Shown here one piece after another: positions 40,568 to 49,056 of a stretch of 64,000 nucleotides of DNA (its first letter is position 1; each line of letters starts with the position of its first letter). The translations under genes and the position numbers were made by a program. Source of the DNA: Stentor coeruleus (Eukaryota; Ciliophora; Heterotrichea; Heterotrichida; Stentoridae). The stretch covers positions 62,001-126,000 of the forward strand of contig MPUH01000001.1 of NCBI GenBank assembly GCA_001970955.1, given 5' to 3'. The notes under the pieces are model-generated. The model saw only the letters and a list, made by a program, of their open reading frames with translations. It searched no databases and was not told the DNA's origin.

Positions 40568-42016
40568 TTACCCAAATACTGGCTGAAAGTCAATTTCTGC
40601 AGCTCCTTGATATATATTAAAAGCAGCTTTTTGTACTTGGATACCTTCAGGTAAAGGAAGTCTAATTCCAGTTGTTTCAAGCATAGTATTAGCTTTAAGA
40701 ACTAAAGCATACATATAATAATTAAAAGCCCCAGCTAATTTGGTCAAACTAAATACCCCGATATTACTATTAAGCAGAGAAAATTCAGAAAACTCAGTGT
40801 TTGTATTATCTAAACTGGCAATCATATATATACCTCCATTTTGATTATTGATACTTGCTGAGAATTGTGTAATTATTTGGGTTATTATTGTAAAAGCTGT
40901 AATTTTAGCGTTAGGACCTACACGGACTATGAAATTGCAATTGACATCTAAAGATGCAGAAACAGTTACTTGAATATCGATATTTGGGACTTTATATACT
41001 GCACATTGTAAATCAACTGGTAAGTTAGCTCCATAAACTTTGGCAAGATTTGGCACAACTTTGCTTAGACCTGTTGTTGTGAAAGTATATGGGATATTTT
41101 TTGGCATGTTTTCACTTTTAATATAAAAACTTAGGCTTCCGCTGGAATACATTGCCCACATGAGGGAGTCGAAATAATATTCTGTGAATTGAACTCGGAT
41201 TGGGGCCACACCAATCATATTAGGAATTATAGATGGAGGTACAACATTGGACTCTTCACCTAAAGCATTGATTAGGAAGAAAGTTCCATTGAGGTTACTG
41301 TCAATTGATAGAGGGTTAAGGTTCATACTATAAAAATGATAATCACCTGCAATAGGCAAGCTACCAAGTACATCTGTATATCTAATAGAATCAAAAAACT
41401 TAGCCAGAGGTGGATTAAGCCTTTTCGATATCGAATCAATAGTATCAACCACAATCTTATTCATATACGTACTTAATGGCCAAAGGTGGCTTAATAAAAT
41501 CCACACTGACGAAAATGTGTTTTTTGCTTCAATGTCAATTATTAATGATGTAAGATTTCCTTCTAATGGAGCAATATTAGCTAAAATTTCCCCTTCTACC
41601 GTTGTTGATAATGACACTGGAAGTATTACTGTAGCATCAGTCATACTAACATTGAAAAATCCTGCTATTGGTAAAGGTATATAATATGTATAAATACCAG
41701 TAAGGAAAAGATTGAAATTTCTCAATGTAAGATACAATTGGCCAGTTTGATTATTTACTTCTAATTCAGAATTCTTGACATCTATTGAAAAAACTTCTAT
41801 TGTCAAGTTTTTAAGTTTAAGGGTCATTGGAATCATGAGAAATTTTTCATTGAATGTTGTGTCAGGAATTCCTTTTGAAATAATATCAGAAATTACAATT
41901 GGTAGCTTAGCTTGAAGTAATTGATTTAAAGAGCTGATTCCTATGGAAGTCCTAACACCTGGGTATGGACTGGCAAGTACAGCGACAGCTAAAAATATTA
42001 AAGTCAACAACTTCAT
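40568..42016 (-). CDS. Secreted BPI/LBP-family lipid-binding protein (second copy)
   Basis: 482 aa. Signal peptide MKLLTLIFLAVAVLASPYPG, then YPGVRTSIGISSLNQLLQAKLPIVISDI, the same opening as the gene at 11648-13111 (which has YPGVKNFIGQDVLVNF). The two proteins are alike in length and layout but diverged, so the duplication is old. Many NxS/T sites suggest passage through the secretory pathway. Lipid or lipopolysaccharide binding is inferred from the family. Confidence 0.78.
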   Translation of the reverse strand: MKLLTLIFLAVAVLASPYPGVRTSIGISSLNQLLQAKLPIVISDIISKGIPDTTFNEKFLMIPMTLKLKNLTIEVFSIDVKNSELEVNNQTGQLYLTLRNFNLFLTGIYTYYIPLPIAGFFNVSMTDATVILPVSLSTTVEGEILANIAPLEGNLTSLIIDIEAKNTFSSVWILLSHLWPLSTYMNKIVVDTIDSISKRLNPPLAKFFDSIRYTDVLGSLPIAGDYHFYSMNLNPLSIDSNLNGTFFLINALGEESNVVPPSIIPNMIGVAPIRVQFTEYYFDSLMWAMYSSGSLSFYIKSENMPKNIPYTFTTTGLSKVVPNLAKVYGANLPVDLQCAVYKVPNIDIQVTVSASLDVNCNFIVRVGPNAKITAFTIITQIITQFSASINNQNGGIYMIASLDNTNTEFSEFSLLNSNIGVFSLTKLAGAFNYYMYALVLKANTMLETTGIRLPLPEGIQVQKAAFNIYQGAAEIDFQPVFG

Positions 42017-42214
42017 TATATTACAAAATAAAATGCTATTTATTATTAGAAGATGATATTTTTTGATAGGTTAGTTTTTTTTTATGATAAAAATTGAAAG
42101 ATAAGGGATATTTATTGATATATTATGATGTATGTTCAAGCTTTTTTGAAGAAATTATATGAATTTTTAAAAAGTATAGGGTTTACTAAGGAAATATTTT
42201 TTTATAGAATATAG

Positions 42215-42334
42215 TGTAGATTATTCTTAAAATCTTTAGAGGGATACGGCAGGATAGTGCTGCTGTTTAGCCTCTCATTTGGTTTAGAAAACTTAGGATT
42301 GAAGGAAACCTTTGAAAATCACTTGAAAAAATAA
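42215..42334 (+). pseudogene. Orphan coding fragment, 39 codons
   Basis: The only GC-richer island in the spacer. The + strand reads SLEGYGRIVLLFSLSFGLEN through KETFENHLKK and a TAA, with an upstream TAG. It looks like the end of a decayed protein gene rather than an RNA. Family unknown. Confidence 0.35.
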
Positions 42335-42896
42335 AATTATATTAGTATCTAAATATCATCATAAAATTTGTCATGTATAAGTAAGATGTTAATGTATTTA
42401 AATCCTGCAATGACTAGAGTAAAAATTATTAAAATTTAGTATTTTTACAAGATTAACTTAATTATTTCAGCTTATATAATCAAAATAGGATAAAATAAAC
42501 CTTATGAAATTTACAAGTGTCAAAGAAAATGCGTATTTTTTAATTATTAATCTTTATTATATGATTTAGAATTGGAATTTTCTTACATTAAAAGTTTTAT
42601 AAAATCAAGCGAATTAGTGAGGTTAAAGATATGAATAATATATAAAACTATGAAAATATGCTTAAATTCATTTATACACATAATAAAAATAAGAATATCT
42701 TATCTTGCCATTCAAAATACATATCCAAAAAGTTTACCTAAATATTTTGTTTAAATAAAAATCCCTTCAATTTGCAAACAATATGCATAAAAAAATCAAT
42801 TCTCTAAAAGATAGTCAAAAATTCAAATTCAAACTCAATAATCTTCTTAAAGCTATTATTAAGTATAGGCTAAACTCATGAATTATTATTAATTAC

Positions 42897-43106
42897 TCAC
42901 TCAGTTGGAGTTAACAAGACTTGACCATTCTGATCAATGCATAAATCATAAACATTGCCACAGTTCTCTGGAGTTTTTAAATTATTCTTTTCATCAGGCA
43001 ATCTACTTTGATCAACTTCATTTGCTTCTTTTTGAGGGGTTTTAAAAAAGCATACCAAGCAGATGTTGATTATTTTATACCAAGCAGATGTATTAATCAG
43101 TCCTTT
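42897..43106 (-). pseudogene. Orphan coding fragment, 69 codons, with hydrophobic segment
   Basis: Open on the minus strand: SAWYKIINICLVCFFKTPQ, an acidic middle (RLPDEKNNLKTPENCGN) and an end VYDLCIDQNGQVLLTPTE. It lacks an ATG and is preceded by TAG. A period-25 repeat lies in it. It could be a truncated gene or the second exon of one whose first exon I cannot see. Confidence 0.35.
43052..43091. repeat. Direct repeat, period 25 (15 nt)
   Basis: ATACCAAGCAGATGT at 43052-43066 and 43077-43091. Confidence 0.8.
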
Positions 43107-43471
43107 CTAAGGATAGAATAACCTAAAATCTGGATTATCAATCAACAAAAACAATAGTAAAATGAAATTATTAACACAAAATCACTTCTTATAAGAAAAC
43201 TTATTAGATGTTTATCTACTGTTGAAATAAATTTTATTAATAGATAATTATATACAACTTGAAAACTTAGGAAATATCAAGATTTTACACAGCTTTTAGT
43301 CAATTGCTATACATAACTTTAAAAGATAAAGAAAACTATACATAATTATCTTTGAAATTTATGTTAATTGTATGTTAGAATTATGTATTTTATTATGTTT
43401 TGTTGAATAAATAGAACTTAGACAACATTTATTTTATTTATATAAATTTTACATGTAAAAATAATTGTCAG

Positions 43472-43521
43472 ATACTTTGATTAAATTAGAGGTCGAATAC
43501 TTTGATTAAATTAGAGGTTGA
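43472..43521. repeat. Tandem repeat, period 25
   Basis: Copies start at 43472 and 43497. They match over 25 nt with one mismatch (GGTCGA against GGTTGA). Confidence 0.8.
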
Positions 43522-44052
43522 ATATGATGTTGTAGATAAATGTTTTATGAGTAAAATAGTGTATTAGGTGCAAATGATTTCTATACATATATATTATTTT
43601 TCTTAAGCTTAATGGTAAATCTTGAATAACTATATCATAAAAACATAATATATTACTGTTTTACCATATGCTTAAATATACCTCAGCATAATGGATAAAT
43701 TAAAATTACAAGCAAAATATTATCAAAACTAGTTTCAAGTATAAAACAAATACTTATACATCTTTTCATATATACTACTACAAACATTAATAAATATTCC
43801 AAATCCAACTAAAAAATATATCAATTATCCCTAAATTCCTAAAATTCTTAAAATCCCTTTCATCCAAAAAATATCACATATTCTTCACAGTCTCTTCCAA
43901 AAAGCTAATTATCCTCCTTCAAGTCTTAAAGCACATATCAAACTTTTTATCTTTTCTAATTCATTCCCACAAAAATATTACACTTGCCTAATCATCATGC
44001 AAATGTCATAATCACAAAAATATTTTTTACTAAAAAACTTCCATAAACTAAC

Positions 44053-44499
44053 TTACTTATTGAAATCAGAGACTTGCATAGCTCTATCATAAGTCAGTTT
44101 ATCTATAAGTTCCGCTCTCTTTGCGAACTTCTTCTTAAAAGCCATGTTATCTAGCGCCCAATGAGGACAACCTTCAAACAACATAGATTTTTGACCATTG
44201 CACTGAGTAGGTGCATCATCAGCCAAACTAATAACACCATGTTCTTTTCTACAATCAATGTATCTACCAATAAGTTTTGCACATTCTCTAGGAAACGGTA
44301 TGGAATCATCAGGACTTGCATAAAGTCTTGTACCCATTCTATGAGACAACTTTGAGTTTTCAATCGGAAAGTCTTGCTCATCGATTTCATCTGAGAAATG
44401 CGATCTATCATATATACCCATTCTTGTATCTGTATCTCTGTAAGAGGTATACCAAAGCTTGAACCTGCTACTGAATGATGTCGATGGCTCTTGAGACAT
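44053..44499 (-). CDS. CX9C-type (CHCH-like) protein, probably mitochondrial
   Basis: 148 aa. ECAKLIGRYIDCRKEHG has a C-x9-C pair and a second pair CNGQKSMLFEGC has C-x10-C, giving a helical-hairpin arrangement like twin-CX9C proteins of the intermembrane space (complex I and IV subunits and assembly factors). The N-terminal 60 residues are polar, Tyr/Asp/Ser-rich, without a clear presequence, as usual for proteins imported by the Mia40 route. The assignment to a respiratory-chain subunit is inference. Confidence 0.6.
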   Translation of the reverse strand: MSQEPSTSFSSRFKLWYTSYRDTDTRMGIYDRSHFSDEIDEQDFPIENSKLSHRMGTRLYASPDDSIPFPRECAKLIGRYIDCRKEHGVISLADDAPTQCNGQKSMLFEGCPHWALDNMAFKKKFAKRAELIDKLTYDRAMQVSDFNK

Positions 44500-44647
44500 A
44501 TTTATTGGAGTATTTTATCCCAATGATTTGATTTGAAAAATTGTTTAGAAAAGGATTTTGGATGATGATTGTTGTAGAAAGACTTAGTTTTAGAGGATGC
44601 TTGAGTGATATATAAAAAATTGGAAATAGAGGGAGTTTTTAGTTTTG

Positions 44648-44665
44648 CCCAGGGCGAGCCCTGGG
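44648..44665. repeat. GC-rich perfect hairpin, 8-bp arms, 2-nt loop
   Basis: CCCAGGGC-GA-GCCCTGGG, about 150 nt upstream of the CX9C gene start. It is by far the most GC-rich spot in this spacer. Confidence 0.85.
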
Positions 44666-44786
44666 GTTATTTAGAAATGTGTGTATATATTTTTGGTTAT
44701 AATAAAAATTCTTTGGGATGAGAGAGTATTAAAAGAGTGAATATGTTTAGAATGAGCAGATAATGTGTTTTTAGAGAGAGGTTTGT

Positions 44787-44903
44787 AATGATGGGATGGA
44801 CTAAAAGATGAAAATTCTATTGTAGGAACTGAAATAAAAGATTGCAATGATGGGATGGACTAAAAGATGAAAATTCTATTGTAGGAACTGAAATAAAAGA
44901 TTG
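44787..44903. repeat. 59-nt tandem duplication
   Basis: Copies start at 44787 and 44846; 58 nt are identical. Confidence 0.85.
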
Positions 44904-45105
44904 AGTGAAGTGTTGTAATTCTAATAGAAGAATACTAGTTTTGGAGATGGTACGGGTTAAAAAGATAAAATATTATTTTATTTGACTGTAATTAAGTGTT
45001 TTTAGTAAGGATAAACTGTGGTTTAAAAGGGAAGGGGATATTAAATGATTAGGATGACAATTTTAATTAAGGTTCTTGATATAATAGAATACAAATGGCT
45101 CTTGA

Positions 45106-45345
45106 GTGGATCTTTTGATTGATAATATTATAGTACGCGTTCCCAATAAAAATGCTAAGCTAGAATTTTTGTGCCAAAAAATCCCTCATCTCCCAACCAC
45201 AAGAATGTTTCACCCTTGGAATGAGGCAGGGTCAGATTTGCTCATACCTTTGGATATATCCGGAAAGTGGTCAAATTTTGCTCTAATAACAATCTTATCG
45301 GTCATCTACACCTTCCAAAGAATTTTTCCTTTGGATTCAGAATGA
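45106..45345 (+). other. Possible coding fragment, 79 codons
   Basis: Open frame with coding texture (AKLEFLCQKIPHLPTTRM; SDLLIPLDISGKWSNFALI) but no ATG at its head and a TGA just upstream. An ATG at 45095 is in another frame. It may be a broken gene or part of the disrupted gene that follows. Confidence 0.3.
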
Positions 45346-45689
45346 AATAGGGTAAAAAACTAAGAAACAACCACGAGTAATTTTTCTTAGGAATACAAAA
45401 AACACATCAACTACAACAAAAACACATCTAAAATTATAACCAGGCATTAAAAAATAAGCCAATATATCATATATCATTATCTAAAACCACATAAAATAAT
45501 TATCCTCATAACACAAAGATCAAAATAAAATCTCTCTATCTAATAATTTTATACAATAACTTTTTATATAATATGGAAAGCATGATTTTAGAAGAAGCCC
45601 ATATTCTATCAAGAAACTACTCAACCATCAGAACAAAATTCAAAAAATGGGGTATTCTACAAACAACTCCTCATGATAACGAAAAGATA

Positions 45690-45739
45690 AAATTCGTCAA
45701 AGATAACATAGAAAAAATTCGTCAAAGATAACATAGAAA
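45690..45739. repeat. Tandem repeat, period 25
   Basis: Identical 25-nt copies at 45690-45714 and 45715-45739. Confidence 0.9.
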
Positions 45740-45775
45740 TGTGTGTATCAGTAAATAAAAACAATGTGTGTATCA
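45738..45775. repeat. Direct repeat, period 25 (13 nt)
   Basis: AATGTGTGTATCA at 45738-45750 and 45763-45775, starting where the previous repeat ends. Confidence 0.8.
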
Positions 45776-46005
45776 ACGAAGCCAAATCAGACGTAACTAT
45801 GGTGTTTTTCTAAGTATTCAAAGGCTTTGGGAGTTGGCAAATCCATTCAAACTAGCAGGTATTTCAGAAAAAGTGTACCTTAGTTTATACCTCGCCATCT
45901 GCAAACTTGTTTTTAAAGACAGTTTCGATCAACCTACAATAGAAAAACTCATACTTTTCGACAAAAAACAAGACTTTGGGGATAAACTCTGGCTTGGTTT
46001 TGCTG

Positions 46006-46055
46006 ACTTTTATGACAGTTTCTTTGAATTACTTTTATGACAGTTTCTTTGAATT
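46006..46055. repeat. Tandem repeat, period 25
   Basis: Identical 25-nt copies at 46006-46030 and 46031-46055. Confidence 0.9.
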
Positions 46056-46282
46056 CATAGACTGTAATACCCATACTGAGTCAAAACTTTAATCTCAGGA
46101 CTTATCGATATAAAATGGAGTCTTAGTATGAATCTATACAGCAAATTACATATCATCAATGAAACAAAAGCATTTTACCATTTATGGATGATTTCATATA
46201 TAAAATCCCAAGATATTCCTATAAAAAAAACTGAAGAAGTTCCTAGTTTAATAAAACTTCCTGATGAAGTTCTTATTTCTTC

Positions 46283-46301
46283 GCGTTTGCTTAGCAAACG
46301 C
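46283..46301. repeat. GC-rich perfect hairpin, 8-bp arms, 3-nt loop
   Basis: GCGTTTGC-TTA-GCAAACGC, in frame inside the disrupted gene (encodes SRLLSKR). Confidence 0.85.
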
Positions 46302-46315
46302 CAACCTAAAATTAT

Positions 46316-46352
46316 TGACAGGGAGAATTTTAATCTGAAATGACAGGGAGAA
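46316..46352. repeat. Direct repeat, period 25 (12 nt)
   Basis: TGACAGGGAGAA at 46316-46327 and 46341-46352. Confidence 0.8.
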
Positions 46353-46387
46353 ATGATGAGTGAAAAGTTTAGAGCAAATGATGAGTG
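46351..46387. repeat. Direct repeat, period 25 (12 nt)
   Basis: AAATGATGAGTG at 46351-46362 and 46376-46387, adjoining the previous repeat. Confidence 0.8.
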
Positions 46388-46665
46388 TGGATCGAGATGT
46401 GTTACACAAAGTCATGCTAGGTTGAAAAACCCTGAAAAAAAAAGCTTTACCTTTTATGCAAATTATTTAGACAAAATAAGCCCATTATCGTCAATGAAAA
46501 AGCAAAGTAGAGGAAGTTCAGATATATTAGAAAAAGTTATTAATGGGAGAAAATGCTTGAACTTCAAATCATTTACAAAGAGAGAGTTGCTTTTATAGTA
46601 TATAACTTTAAGTTTTAGAAATTTATATTTATAAAAATTACCGAATTTCTACTCTACATTAATAA

Positions 46666-47643
46666 TCATGCAAATAAAGCTTGTATTATGGTATGATTGG
46701 TTTTAAATACCATACTATTGACTATTTCAAGAGATTCACTTAAATACAACCATACTCCATTAGTACTTGGTTTATCTCCATCTCCATCAAATAACATCCA
46801 TTTTTGAGCTGAATACTCAACTGCAGCTTGGATTTTAGAAGCAAGTGAGTCTTCAAGTTTAATATCAGCATTTGCTGCCCTTCCAATTGTAATTTTCCCA
46901 TCACAATAATCATCAGCATTAAAAAAGTATACTTTCTCTGTGCACATTGGGCTGAAAATCTTAATTTTCAACTTAGGCAAAGACCCTTCCATAAGTATAT
47001 TCACTAACAAATAATGCTCACCCATATGTAATAGACAATTATCTTTAAGAATCAAAGCATGTGATACCTTAACAAATGTTCCAAAACCTAAAGACAAATC
47101 TTTTACACAATAACAGTCCTTTGATAAATCATAATATACACAAAAATGTTGTCCTCTATGCTTTTCTGCTAACTCTTTATCTTCAATTGGTATAACAATA
47201 TCATTAACAACAACCATTTTATTCTCTTCAGGTTTCCCTTCTATTACAGTATTAGTTTTTTGTTGTATACTTTTCTTTTTCTTTACCCCGAAATATGTTA
47301 TTCCATCTTTGGCGGCTCTTTCACTGTTTTCAAGTCCTAATGGGGTTATTATATATTCAGTATTTCTTTTGATTGTTGATGAACTTATAACTTTAAGTTT
47401 TAGTCTTTTAGCATAAATAAGTGCTTGTTCTAGTTTCATTTGACGTGATGTATCCATACTTGATAATTGTGAATCAGCTTCTGCAGCAAAAGATTTGAAA
47501 ATTTCTTGGTGGATTGTTGGTGAAGGGGTGACTCTGGATTTGTATTCAAATTCTTGGAAAGTGATTTCGTATTGAGGTATACAAATTGGTCTATGACAAC
47601 AGATCTAATTAGGACTTACTTTTATCCCGTTTATGTTTCCCAT
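46666..47643 (-). CDS. FHA-domain protein with MGN N-terminus (15-nt intron)
   Basis: Exon 1 is 47643-47620 (MGNINGIK), the intron is 47619-47605, and exon 2 is 47604-46666, giving 320 aa. Splicing adds 57 residues before the first internal ATG, including two Cys pairs (ICCHRPIC) and EITFQEFEYKSRV. Two FHA-like modules follow: about residues 150-215 (FCVYYDLSKDCYCVKDLSLGFGTFV) and a clearer one at about 245-318 (ITIGRAANADIKLEDSLASK with phosphothreonine-binding GR and S..H-like positions, then STNGVWL). The MG start could be myristoylated. It may read phosphothreonine marks at a membrane; inference. Confidence 0.8.
47605..47619 (-). other. 15-nt spliceosomal intron
   Basis: GTAAGTCCTAATTAG on the minus strand, eight codons after the start ATG. 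Retention gives an in-frame TAG. Confidence 0.82.
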
Positions 47644-48041
47644 ATTATTTGCCAAAAATTTTCATTGAGATGAGGAGAATATTGAATGCAAAAATTGGAG
47701 ATGTTTGGGAAAATTATTTGGTTGAAGGTTTGAACTTTTTTGAGGAATTAGAATAAGGTTGAGGAAGATTATGTGTTTTTGATGGGTGATGGGGTTTGGA
47801 GTGATGAAATTGTAGGGTTATGGATTTAAATTATGTTGATGATATATAGATTGTGTGGTTGTAAAATACTTTTGGCTTGTTTTATGCTGATCTATAGATT
47901 TTTTGTAAGTTTAGATAACTAGTTATGATTTATTATATCATATACCAAAATATACATATCAATAGTCTGACTAATCTATCTTATTTATAATAAAACCTTA
48001 TCATTCTATGAATATGGACATATTTTTGTAATAATAGTTAA
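47644..48041. other. Intergenic, divergent genes
   Basis: Strongly G-biased up to about 47850, then mixed. No gene seen. Confidence 0.5.
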
Positions 48042-48248
48042 ATGGAAAACCCGATAATCCAAAGAACAAGACGTAATATATCATTGTCTTTCTTATATCA
48101 AGGCAATGAACATAAATTTGTTAAAGCTGAGCTGAGTGAAGATTTTACTGAAGCCTTAAAAGAGATTTATCAGCATAAAGAGCATAAAAGAAATTTCTTT
48201 AACTCACCAACTCCTCTTTGCAAGCTGGATAACAATGAAAAGTTATAA
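48042..48248 (+). CDS. Small hypothetical protein, 68 aa
   Basis: MENPIIQRTRRNISLSFLYQ followed by KAELSEDFTEALKEIYQHKE. Charged and helical. Coding texture and a clear ATG, no known family. Confidence 0.45.
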   Translation: MENPIIQRTRRNISLSFLYQGNEHKFVKAELSEDFTEALKEIYQHKEHKRNFFNSPTPLCKLDNNEKL

Positions 48249-49056
48249 TAAAAACTTATACTAAATAAATTGATTTATAATTTCACGATAGTCTTTTATT
48301 TTTCGTTAATATACCCTAATTTTTTATATATTTGAAGATTTACATGCCATTCTAAAGAGATTTATTCTAGAAATGATATTTTTTTGCAAAATATACTTTT
48401 TTTGCTAATATTTTATTATAAGATTCATTTGCATATTTTATGAAGTAAACTAGGTAGAGAATTTTTTGGTAATAGGAAATTATAGGATGAAGAGTTGAAA
48501 ATATATATTTTTAATAAAAATGCTAATTATGATAATTGTTGATAGGCTTTGGGGTTAAAAATAGATGAGATAAAGATAAATATTAGATATTAGATATTGA
48601 AATAATTTATTCATGATTTATAATACGGGTATTACATAAATGTAAAGTTTCTAGATTTTACTTGGAAATTACTTAGATAAGTTTTTATAAATTTTACTAT
48701 AAGGCTTTTTGTATTAAATAGTATATTAATATGATATATAAGATTATATAAGGACGCATTAGATGATTATATTAAAGGATTCAAGATCTTTCCTTAGCAG
48801 AATTAGTTTTCTAAGCCATAAGTCTTATCAAAAAATCATACAAAAAACCACACAAAGAAGTACTTTAACGTGTTATTTTATAGTAAAATACAAGAAAACA
48901 AAATTTCATTCATCAAAAATCATGCAAAAATGATAGTGCAAATTTTCCAAATATCAGCATTTTATTGTCATAACTGGTAATGTCAGATACAATCACTACT
49001 CATAACAAAAATATCATGAAACCATATGATAATTTAAATTATTAATGTTTATATAA
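48249..49056. other. Intergenic
   Basis: About 800 nt, very AT-rich. Nothing recognised. Confidence 0.5.

Larger units (their letters stand above)
42017..44052. other. 2-kb gene-poor stretch with relics
   Basis: Mostly AT-rich. Holds coding fragments at 42215-42334 (+) and 42897-43106 (-) and two period-25 repeats (43052 and 43472). I see no complete gene. Confidence 0.5.
44500..45094. other. Intergenic with hairpin and tandem duplication
   Basis: G-biased flank of the minus-strand gene. Contains a GC-rich hairpin (44648-44665) and a 59-nt tandem duplication (44787-44903). No gene seen. Confidence 0.5.
45573..46598 (+). pseudogene. Disrupted gene, one frame broken at five period-25 repeats
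   Basis: From the ATG at 45573 (MESMILEEAHILSRNYS) to the TAG at 46598 all good coding stretches share one frame: 45768 on (YQRSQIRRNYGVFLSIQRL), 46128 on (MNLYSKLHIINETKAFYHL) and 46353 on (NDECGSRCVTQSHARL). Stops between them fall in or beside five repeats, each with period 25. The protein, about 300 residues, is helical and of no family I know. Either the assembly is wrong here or the gene is decaying; the concentration of all breaks at repeats favours the first. Removing some repeats exposes GT..AG segments of 16-17 nt, but no single scheme repairs the whole. Confidence 0.55.

Noticed and set aside
42215-42334. Structured noncoding RNA at a GC-richer island
   Set aside because: Short stems can be drawn, but the + strand is open for 39 codons with strongly protein-like content ending in a stop, so a coding relic is the better reading.
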